A stretch of 5,215 nucleotides of DNA from Acetobacteraceae bacterium (GTDB taxonomy: Bacteria > Pseudomonadota > Alphaproteobacteria > Acetobacterales > Acetobacteraceae). This document shows positions 1 through 5,215 of this stretch, piece by piece. How positions within the stretch are numbered: position 1 is the stretch's first letter; each line of letters begins with the position of its first letter. The position numbers were made by a program, and so were the translations under genes. The DNA is taken from NCBI GenBank assembly GCA_947475475.1, contig CANJOG010000176.1:1-5215 (forward strand), read 5' to 3'. Below the pieces are notes generated by a model. The model was given only the letters and a program-made list of their open reading frames with translations, was not told where the DNA came from and ran no database searches.

Positions 1-1
1 G

Positions 2-1561
2 CACGCCTCCAACGAATGGGCCCTGGACGGCACCCATACCGCCACCGGCGCCCCGCTGCTGGCCGGCGACCCGCATCTCGGCCTGTCTTTCCCAGGACTC
101 TGGTACCTCGTGCGCATCGACACGCCGCAAGGCAGCCTGGCCGGCGCCACCGCCCCCGGAATGCCCTTCCTCGTCATCGGCCATAACGGTCGCATCGCCT
201 GGACCTTCACCACCAGCAGCGCCGACACCCAGGACATCTTCGAGGAACAGCCAATCCAAGGCGGCCTCTACGCCACCCCGGACGGCCCCCGCCCTTTCAC
301 GCTCCGCGAGGAACGCATCCGCATCCGGGGCACCCCGGACGAACTCCTCACCGTGCGCGAAACCCGCCACGGCCCGGTCATCAGCGATCTCGACCCCGAC
401 GCGCCGCGCATCCTGGCCCTGCGCGCCACCATGCTCGACGCTGACACCGCCGCGGCGGGCCTCCTCGCCCTCAGCCGAGCCACCACGCTGGAGCAGGCCA
501 TCGCCGCCGCCCCGCTCATCTCCGCCCCAGTGCAGAACCTGCTCATCGCCGACAAATACGGCATCGCGCTGGCCACCACCGGCCGCGTCCCCATCCGCGC
601 CAGCGGTGACGGCGCCTTCCCCGTCTCCGGCACCGATGCCACCCATGACTGGACCGGCTTCGCCTCCGGCCGCGACCTGCCCACCATCATCCGCCCGCCC
701 AGCGGCCGCATCGTCAATGCCAACGAACGCACCGCCCCGCCCGATTTCCGGGTCTATCTCGGCCGTGACTGGCCCGGCGACTTCCGCGCCCGCCGCATCC
801 GCACCCTGCTCGACGCCAAGCCCCGCTTCACCGCCGCCGATTTCGCCGCCATGCAAGCCGATGCCACCAGCGCCTTCGCCGCCGCCATCCTGCCCCGCCT
901 GCGCGCCCTGCCGCCCCCCGACGGCATCGCCACCACGGCCGCCGCCCTGCTGCGCAACTGGGATGGTGCCATGGCGGAAGACCTCCCCCAGCCACTCATC
1001 CTCAACGCCTGGATGTCACGCTTTTACGCCGCCCTGCTGGAGCGCACCGGCGCCAGCCGCCAACTCGCCCCCTGGCAGGAGAGCGTCGCCGACGCGCTGG
1101 GCCCTCGCGCTACCTTCTGGTGCGGCGATGACTGCACCACCCTGCTCCGCTCAACCCTTGCCGACTCGACCAGCACATTGGCCGCCCGCTTCGGCCCCGA
1201 CCCCACAGCCTGGCGCTGGGGAACCGTGCACGAAGCCCTCTTCGCCCATCCTTTGCTCTCCCGCCTGCCGCTCATCGGCCGCCTCGGCATCATCTCCACC
1301 CCGGTCCCCGGTGACGACACCACGCTGTTCCGCGGCGGCGATGACACCGGCGCGCTGCAATCCCGCCACGGCGCCGCCTTCCGCGGGGTCTATGATCTGT
1401 CCGACCTCGACCGCAGCCTGTTCATGATCGCCCCCGGCCAATCGGGAAATTTGCTCAGCCGCCACGCACGCGACATGCTGGAACCCTGGCGCTCTGGCCA
1501 AACGGTGCTGCTCGACCCACATCCAACCGGCCTGGCCGGACGTATCAGACTGGAACCATGA
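2..1561 (+). CDS. Penicillin acylase family protein (Ntn-hydrolase), 5'-truncated, beta chain
   Basis: The 3' part of a secreted or periplasmic amidase that hydrolyses an acyl-amide bond. The family includes penicillin G, cephalosporin and acyl-homoserine-lactone acylases, and the true substrate cannot be read here. The frame is open from the window edge and starts H-A-SNEW, where the Ser codon at 8-10 is the expected autoproteolytic nucleophile (beta Ser1). From it, GDPHL places His at beta23, GHNGRIAW lies at beta58-65, IVNANER places the oxyanion-type Asn at beta239, and RARRI ends with an Arg at beta263 and Ile at beta264. These spacings fit known acylases closely. The C-terminal half has a WCGDDC cysteine pair, WRWGTVHEALFAHP and the late GQSG motif. 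The beta chain is about 517 residues, the usual size. The signal peptide, alpha chain and start lie upstream. The stop overlaps the next gene's ATG. Family call is firm; substrate is unknown. Confidence 0.93.
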   Translation, partial: HASNEWALDGTHTATGAPLLAGDPHLGLSFPGLWYLVRIDTPQGSLAGATAPGMPFLVIGHNGRIAWTFTTSSADTQDIFEEQPIQGGLYATPDGPRPFTLREERIRIRGTPDELLTVRETRHGPVISDLDPDAPRILALRATMLDADTAAAGLLALSRATTLEQAIAAAPLISAPVQNLLIADKYGIALATTGRVPIRASGDGAFPVSGTDATHDWTGFASGRDLPTIIRPPSGRIVNANERTAPPDFRVYLGRDWPGDFRARRIRTLLDAKPRFTAADFAAMQADATSAFAAAILPRLRALPPPDGIATTAAALLRNWDGAMAEDLPQPLILNAWMSRFYAALLERTGASRQLAPWQESVADALGPRATFWCGDDCTTLLRSTLADSTSTLAARFGPDPTAWRWGTVHEALFAHPLLSRLPLIGRLGIISTPVPGDDTTLFRGGDDTGALQSRHGAAFRGVYDLSDLDRSLFMIAPGQSGNLLSRHARDMLEPWRSGQTVLLDPHPTGLAGRIRLEP

Positions 1562-2073
1562 TGTACGACGCATCGCAGCCCTATTACGCCGAAGACCCCG
1601 AATACATCCTGACGCGCGGCGTCATGATCCGGCGGATCTTCGCCTGGTTCGCCGATCTGTTCATCCTCGGCCTCTTCGCGCTGATGATCTGGGGCGGCGT
1701 GTTTGCGTTTGGCGTGATCACGCTTGGCCTCGGCTGGTCGCTCTTTCCGGTCCTGCCGCTGATCCCCTTCCTCTATCACATCCTTTTCGTCGCCAGCCCG
1801 ATGGCCGCGACCCCAGGCCAGGCGATGTTCGGCCTTACCGTGCGCAACAATCTCGATCTCGCCCGCCCGAACATCATCCAGGCCCTGATCTACACCGTCA
1901 TTTTCTACGCAACGCTCGCCGCCGGCGTGATCTGGCTCGGCATCGCGCTCTTCACCGATCGCCATCGCACCATCCACGACCTGCTCTCCGGCCTCGTCGT
2001 TGTGCGCTCCAGGGCATTGACCGCGCTGCAAGGCCCCGTGATCATGCCCCCCCCAACCCGGCCATATGCATGA
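1558..2073 (+). CDS. RDD family integral membrane protein
   Basis: A 171-residue protein of the RDD family, small membrane proteins of mostly unknown function; some members have been implicated in ion transport, but nothing here identifies a substrate. The family signature is visible: Arg25/Arg26 followed by Asp33 at the edge of the first hydrophobic segment, TPGQ at 85-88 leading into a short amphipathic stretch, and DRHRTIHD at 134-141 near the end. Three membrane segments are predicted by eye at about 28-51, 56-79 and 106-132. The start overlaps the acylase stop (ATGA), so translation is probably coupled; a second ATG follows immediately at 1561 and could be used instead. No strong Shine-Dalgarno sequence precedes either. 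The last codons contain a run of eight C residues, and the stop overlaps the bpt start. Confidence 0.88.
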   Translation: MMYDASQPYYAEDPEYILTRGVMIRRIFAWFADLFILGLFALMIWGGVFAFGVITLGLGWSLFPVLPLIPFLYHILFVASPMAATPGQAMFGLTVRNNLDLARPNIIQALIYTVIFYATLAAGVIWLGIALFTDRHRTIHDLLSGLVVVRSRALTALQGPVIMPPPTRPYA

Positions 2074-2843
2074 GCTACAAAAGCCCCCGCCGCCCCCAGT
2101 TCTTCTACACGACCGCCCCGCTCCCCTGCCCCTACGTGGCGGGGCGGACGGAACGCAAGGTCGTGACCGAAATCACTGGCCCGGATGCCGACGCCCTGCA
2201 TGACCGGCTGTCGCGCGCCGGTTTCCGCCGCAGCCACAACATCGCCTACGCCCCGGTCTGCCCCTCCTGCTCTTCCTGCCTGCCCATCCGCATCCCCGTC
2301 GCCGCCTTCACCCCCGGCCGCACGCTCCGCCGTATCGCCCGCGCCAATGCCGGGCTGGAGGGCTATGAAGTCCCCGCCCGCGCCACAGCCGAGCAATTCC
2401 AGCTCTTCCAGCGTTACCAGAACGCCCGCCACGGCGATGGCGACATGGCGACGATGAGTTTCTACGACTACCGCGCCATGATCGAAGACACGCCGATCGA
2501 CACCTTCATCGCCGAATTCCGTGATGAGCATGACCGGCTGATGGGCGCCTGCCTGTCCGACCGTCTCGGCGACGGTCTCTCCGCCGTCTATTCCTTCTTC
2601 GCCCCCGAACTCGAATCCCGCTCGCTCGGCACCTATGCCGTGCTCTGGCTGATCGAACGGGCAAAGCTGCTGAGCTTGCCTTATGTCTATCTCGGCTATT
2701 GGGTGCCGGAGAGCCGCAAGATGGCCTATAAATCCCGCTTCCGCCCGAGCGAGGTTCTCACCGGCGGCACCTGGCGCCCACTCGATGATGTCGAGCGCGC
2801 CACTCTCCCCGCCGGCGCCCTGGTCGCGCAGAGCTGCGACTGA
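2070..2843 (+). CDS. bpt: Aspartate/glutamate leucyltransferase (arginyl-tRNA-protein transferase family)
   Basis: A cytoplasmic aminoacyl-tRNA-protein transferase of the ATE1-like Bpt family. Characterised bacterial Bpt transfers leucine from Leu-tRNA to proteins with N-terminal Asp or Glu, creating an N-degron read by ClpS for ClpAP degradation. The 257 residues match the usual bacterial length. Visible features are the N-terminal FFYTTAPLPCPYVAG segment with Cys20, the FRRSHNIAYAPVCPSCSSC segment with Cys64, Cys67 and Cys70, the SLGTYAVLWLIERAK helix around 185-199, and the highly conserved YLGYWVPESRKMAYKSRF block at 207-224, followed by P-S-E-V-L. All family landmarks are present, so it is probably active. 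The ATG sits inside the RDD stop (ATGA) without an obvious ribosome binding site, implying coupled translation. Leucyl rather than arginyl specificity is inferred from the family, not read from the sequence. Confidence 0.95.
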   Translation: MSYKSPRRPQFFYTTAPLPCPYVAGRTERKVVTEITGPDADALHDRLSRAGFRRSHNIAYAPVCPSCSSCLPIRIPVAAFTPGRTLRRIARANAGLEGYEVPARATAEQFQLFQRYQNARHGDGDMATMSFYDYRAMIEDTPIDTFIAEFRDEHDRLMGACLSDRLGDGLSAVYSFFAPELESRSLGTYAVLWLIERAKLLSLPYVYLGYWVPESRKMAYKSRFRPSEVLTGGTWRPLDDVERATLPAGALVAQSCD

Positions 2844-2847
2844 CAGC

Positions 2848-3525
2848 GTGACACATCTAAGGGCCCGGCTGGACGAGTCCAAACCGCTGCTGATGCCGCA
2901 TGTCGTCTTCAACACCGGCAATTTCATCGACGCAATCGGCACCGCCGGCTTTGAATGCGTTCTGCTCGATTGCGAACACACTGCGGCCAGCGTCGAACGC
3001 ATCGACGAGCTCTGCCGCGCCGCCCGTGCCGCGCGCATCTTCCCCATCGTACGCCCCGAACGCCTCGACGGTCCCATCATCACCCGCTACCTCGATTGCG
3101 GCGCGCAAGGCATCATGGTCCCGCGCATCGACAGCGCCGCCCAGGCGCGCGAGTTCACCGCCATCATGCGCTATGCCCGCCCGGACACGCATCAGCGCAT
3201 CCTCACCATCGCCATGATCGAATCCGGCGAAGCGCTTGACGCGCTCGACGAAATTCTCGCCGTGCCTGACATCGACGTCTTCTTCGTCGCCCGCAACGAC
3301 CTCTCCAAAAGCCTCGGCTATGGCGACACCAAGCACCATCCCGAAATCCGCCGTATCACAGATGACACCATCGCCCGCATCATCGCCGCCGGCCACATCG
3401 CTGGCGCCGGTGCCGATCTCGACAATCTCGCCACCATCGCCGCTTCCGGCACGCGCCTGATCCTGGTCAGCACGCGCGAGATGTTCCGCGCCGGCGCCGC
3501 GCAAATCCTCGGCGCGCTCGGCTGA
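2848..3525 (+). CDS. HpcH/HpaI aldolase/citrate lyase family protein, short form
   Basis: A class II, divalent-metal-dependent (beta/alpha)8 aldolase-type enzyme. Relatives cleave 2-keto-3-deoxy acids such as 4-hydroxy-2-oxoheptanedioate to pyruvate and an aldehyde, or act on CoA esters; the substrate here is unknown. The catalytic landmarks are all present: LLDCEH with His44 (the HpaI general-base position), Arg69 in PIVRP, Glu125 in AMIESGEALDALDEI, and Asp151 in the ARNDLSKSLG block. The Glu-to-Asp spacing of 26 residues equals the metal-ligand spacing of HpaI. The protein is only 225 residues, roughly 25-40 fewer than typical members; the loss lies between VPRIDS (91-96) and Glu125. The start chosen is GTG at 2848, four bases after the bpt stop; the frame is open further upstream but only inside bpt. 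The next in-frame ATG at 2893 would cut into the first conserved strand. No clear Shine-Dalgarno sequence is seen, which suggests coupling to bpt. Confidence 0.87.
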   Translation: MTHLRARLDESKPLLMPHVVFNTGNFIDAIGTAGFECVLLDCEHTAASVERIDELCRAARAARIFPIVRPERLDGPIITRYLDCGAQGIMVPRIDSAAQAREFTAIMRYARPDTHQRILTIAMIESGEALDALDEILAVPDIDVFFVARNDLSKSLGYGDTKHHPEIRRITDDTIARIIAAGHIAGAGADLDNLATIAASGTRLILVSTREMFRAGAAQILGALG

Positions 3526-3570
3526 CCACCACTACCTGAATTTCCCCAACCCCTGAGCAAGACTTCCGCC

Positions 3571-4362
3571 ATGACACCGCATGACCACGCCGCCCCCATC
3601 TCGCTCCTCGCCCCGGACGAACCACCGGCGGTCACAATCGAACGCGCGAATGGCGCCTCCGCCTTCGTCCTGCTCGTCGACCATGCCGGCAACCGCCTGC
3701 CCCGCGCACTTGGCTCGCTCGGCCTCACCGATGCCGATCTGCTGCGTCACATCGCCTGGGATATCGGCGCACTGGCCACCGCGCGCATCATGAGCAGCCT
3801 GCTCGACGCCCCCATGGTGGCCCAGACCTATTCCCGCCTGGCGATCGACTGCAACCGCGACCCGTCCTGGGAATCGGCCATGCCGGAGATCAGCGAACAC
3901 ACCACCATCCCGGGCAATATTGGCGTCACGGCGCAGCAACGCGCCGCCCGCCGCGATGCCATTTTCCTGCCCTATCACACCGCCATCCGCGCTTTGATCG
4001 ACGCCCGCAACACGCGCCCGACAGTCCTCGTCGCCGTCCACAGCTTCACGCCGGAGTACAAAAGCTTCCGCCGCCCCTGGCATTGCGGCGTGCTCTACAA
4101 CCACAATCCGGCGCTTGCCCTTCCCTTGCTGGAGCTGCTGCGCGCCGAACCCGGACTCGAAGTGGGCGATAACGAGCCTTACAGCATCACCGATGATTCC
4201 GACTACACCATCCCCGAACACGGCGAACGCCGGGGCCTGCCGCATATCGAACTGGAAATCCGCCAGGACCTGATCGAGCACAACGCCGGCCAACGCGCAT
4301 GGGCCGAACGCATCGCGCGGCTGTTGCCGATTGCGTGTACAAAAGCCGGAATCGCGCACTGA
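3571..4362 (+). CDS. N-formylglutamate amidohydrolase family protein
   Basis: A cytoplasmic hydrolase of the N-formylglutamate deformylase family. The named member, HutG, hydrolyses N-formyl-L-glutamate to glutamate and formate in histidine degradation. The 263 residues span the whole family: VDHAGNRLP with Asp37 and His38, HIAWDIGA (60-67), YSRLAIDCNR (87-96), the HTTIPGN block (110-116), VAVHSFTP with His157, RRPWHCGVLYNH (167-178), GDNEPYSI (199-206), HGERRGLPHIELEIRQDLIEH (217-237). No hydrophobic signal peptide is present. It starts 45 bp after the aldolase stop with no strong ribosome binding site. No other hut gene is nearby, so histidine degradation is not supported by context; many orphan paralogues in this family have undefined N-acylated amino acid substrates. 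The symbol is withheld for that reason. Confidence 0.9.
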   Translation: MTPHDHAAPISLLAPDEPPAVTIERANGASAFVLLVDHAGNRLPRALGSLGLTDADLLRHIAWDIGALATARIMSSLLDAPMVAQTYSRLAIDCNRDPSWESAMPEISEHTTIPGNIGVTAQQRAARRDAIFLPYHTAIRALIDARNTRPTVLVAVHSFTPEYKSFRRPWHCGVLYNHNPALALPLLELLRAEPGLEVGDNEPYSITDDSDYTIPEHGERRGLPHIELEIRQDLIEHNAGQRAWAERIARLLPIACTKAGIAH

Positions 4363-4376
4363 TCGCACCCGCGATC
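4361..4376 (+). other. Small perfect inverted repeat in the 23-bp gap before the radical SAM gene
   Basis: GATCGC and GCGATC are separated by the four-base loop ACCC. The left arm starts on the second base of the amidohydrolase stop codon. The stem is only six base pairs and the nearest T run (five T at 4397-4401) is about 20 bases further on, inside the next gene, so it is not a convincing intrinsic terminator. It could be an RNA hairpin just upstream of the next start, or chance. Confidence 0.35.
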
Positions 4377-4385
4377 TGACAGGAC

Positions 4386-5215
4386 ATGCGTGCCCCTTTT
4401 TATCGACCAGGCTTTGTGGATTCCGGCCCAGGGTCAGATGAAACTGGCTTCCTGACCGTCACCGGCTGGGCCTTTCTGTCCGGCATGCCGGATCATCTTG
4501 TCGATGATGCATTCAGCATCGATATCGGCGTGCCCACGATGGCGGGTATGCAGGCCTTCCAGAACCTCCATCCAATCGAGACGCGCGAGGATGTCCGCGG
4601 CGCCTTTCCCGGCTCACCGTCATCGAATGGCTTCCATTTCGTCCTGAAACTCGATTCCCCTGCCGCCCAGGGCCATATCGGCATCATCCTCAAACGCGAC
4701 GGCATCCCAGCGGAAACCGGTACTGGCGGCCCGATCATCGACTGCACGGACCCGACACGCGCCGCCGCCGCACTCGGCATCCCTGACCAGATGGTCCCAA
4801 AACTCGCCAATCTAATGCTCAATGAATCCGAACGCCTGGCGGGCTCGGTGGTCAAGCGATCGACCCCGATCTCGCTCTTTGTCGATCCCTCCTTCGCCTG
4901 TAATCTGCATTGCCCGCATTGCCTCTCCGAAGATCTGCGCGCCAAGCGCCAGACCCGCGCGGTGATGAAGCCGGACATGCTGGACCGTATTCTCGACCGC
5001 TACGGCGCCCATCTCATCCAGATCATCTTCGCCCTCTGGGGCGAGCCGCTGCTCAACCGCCGCACCGACGATCTGGTCAGACGTGCCAAGCAACACGGTA
5101 TTTTCACCGAGTACAGCACCAATCTTTCCGTCCCGCTCAGCGATGCACGGATCGACGGTATCGTCACGTCCGGCATCGACGAAATCCGCCTCTCCATCGA
5201 CGGCGCAACGCAGGA
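4386..5215 (+). CDS. Radical SAM domain protein with N-terminal GWA-type extension, 3'-truncated
   Basis: The 5' part (276 codons plus two bases) of a radical SAM enzyme; the stop lies beyond the window. The 4Fe-4S-binding CxxxCxxC motif is CNLHCPHC at residues 172-179 (Cys172, Cys176, Cys179). It is followed by LWGEPLLN (217-224), a GGEP-type SAM-amino-group motif with Trp for the first Gly, then the strand ending STN (244-246) and LSIDGATQ (269-276). This pattern resembles SPASM/twitch-type radical SAM proteins, but the auxiliary-cluster region is off the end. Residues about 20-90 look like a separate beta-rich domain: TGWA (26-29), REDVRGAFP (67-75), NGFHFVLKL (81-89). Residues 90-165 appear to be a linker. 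The ATG at 4386 is the first after an in-frame TGA at 4377. AGGA at 4381 lies only one base upstream, too close for a good ribosome binding site; GTG at 4416 with AGG four bases upstream is an alternative. Product and substrate are unknown. Confidence 0.85.
   Translation, partial: MRAPFYRPGFVDSGPGSDETGFLTVTGWAFLSGMPDHLVDDAFSIDIGVPTMAGMQAFQNLHPIETREDVRGAFPGSPSSNGFHFVLKLDSPAAQGHIGIILKRDGIPAETGTGGPIIDCTDPTRAAAALGIPDQMVPKLANLMLNESERLAGSVVKRSTPISLFVDPSFACNLHCPHCLSEDLRAKRQTRAVMKPDMLDRILDRYGAHLIQIIFALWGEPLLNRRTDDLVRRAKQHGIFTEYSTNLSVPLSDARIDGIVTSGIDEIRLSIDGATQ

Noticed and set aside
606..1427. Plus-strand frame (273 codons) inside the acylase gene
   Set aside because: The translation is almost only Pro, Ala and Ser, the typical shadow of a GC-rich gene read one frame off.
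1905..3083. Long minus-strand open frame (392 codons) opposite the RDD, bpt and aldolase genes
   Set aside because: It runs across three well-recognised plus-strand genes, its translation is low-complexity Gly/Ala/Glu-rich with no family motif, and long antisense frames are expected in DNA with C/G-biased third codon positions.
3526..3570. Possible promoter or terminator in the 45-bp gap between the aldolase and amidohydrolase genes
   Set aside because: No inverted repeat, no T run and no recognisable -35/-10 pair could be found; the gap is short and C/A-rich.
3532..4368. Minus-strand open frame (278 codons) almost exactly opposite the amidohydrolase gene
   Set aside because: The plus strand carries all conserved motifs of a known enzyme family; the antisense product is compositionally biased and unrecognisable.
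4361..4401. Possible intrinsic terminator: hairpin followed by a T run
   Set aside because: The T5 run begins 20 bases after the 6-bp stem and lies within the next coding region, so the geometry is wrong for Rho-independent termination.
4493..4978. Minus-strand open frame (161 codons) opposite the radical SAM gene
   Set aside because: It overlaps the CxxxCxxC-containing frame on the plus strand, and its translation has no recognisable domain.
1..5215. CRISPR arrays, tRNA/rRNA genes, insertion sequences or direct repeats
   Set aside because: None seen; apparent short repeats are GCC/CGC codon runs within coding sequence, and coding genes fill nearly the whole window.

Overview
This window looks like one contiguous, GC-rich piece of a bacterial chromosome in which every gene I can support lies on the plus strand. 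Codon third positions are mostly C or G. The gene set (a bacterial Asp/Glu leucyltransferase, an N-formylglutamate amidohydrolase-family enzyme, a penicillin-acylase-family enzyme) suggests an alphaproteobacterium, possibly Rhodospirillales/Acetobacteraceae. That placement is an inference from gene content and base composition, not a match to a known genome.

Layout: (1) positions 2-1561, the 3' part of a penicillin acylase family Ntn-hydrolase, entering the window two codons before its catalytic serine, so essentially the complete beta chain is present and the alpha chain is missing; (2) 1558-2073, an RDD-family membrane protein; (3) 2070-2843, bpt, the aminoacyl-tRNA-protein transferase; (4) 2848-3525, a short HpcH/HpaI-type class II aldolase with a GTG start; (5) 3571-4362, an N-formylglutamate amidohydrolase family protein; (6) 4386 to the window end, the 5' part of a radical SAM protein with an unusual N-terminal extension.

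Genes 1/2 and 2/3 overlap through ATGA stop/start junctions, 3/4 are 4 bp apart, 4/5 are 45 bp apart and 5/6 are 23 bp apart. This is the layout of a translationally coupled operon. No convincing internal promoter or terminator was seen. The functions are not one textbook pathway: a periplasmic amide hydrolase, a small membrane protein, an N-degron tagging enzyme, a C-C lyase-type enzyme, an acylated-amino-acid hydrolase and a radical SAM enzyme. Genes 1, 3 and 5 all act on amide or peptide chemistry, but a shared role is speculation.

The points most worth a second look are the two-domain radical SAM protein, the deletion between the active-site halves of the aldolase, and a C8 tract at the RDD/bpt junction where a one-base slip would fuse the two proteins in frame. 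There is no mobile element, RNA gene or CRISPR array that I can recognise, and no gene-free stretch longer than 45 bp.
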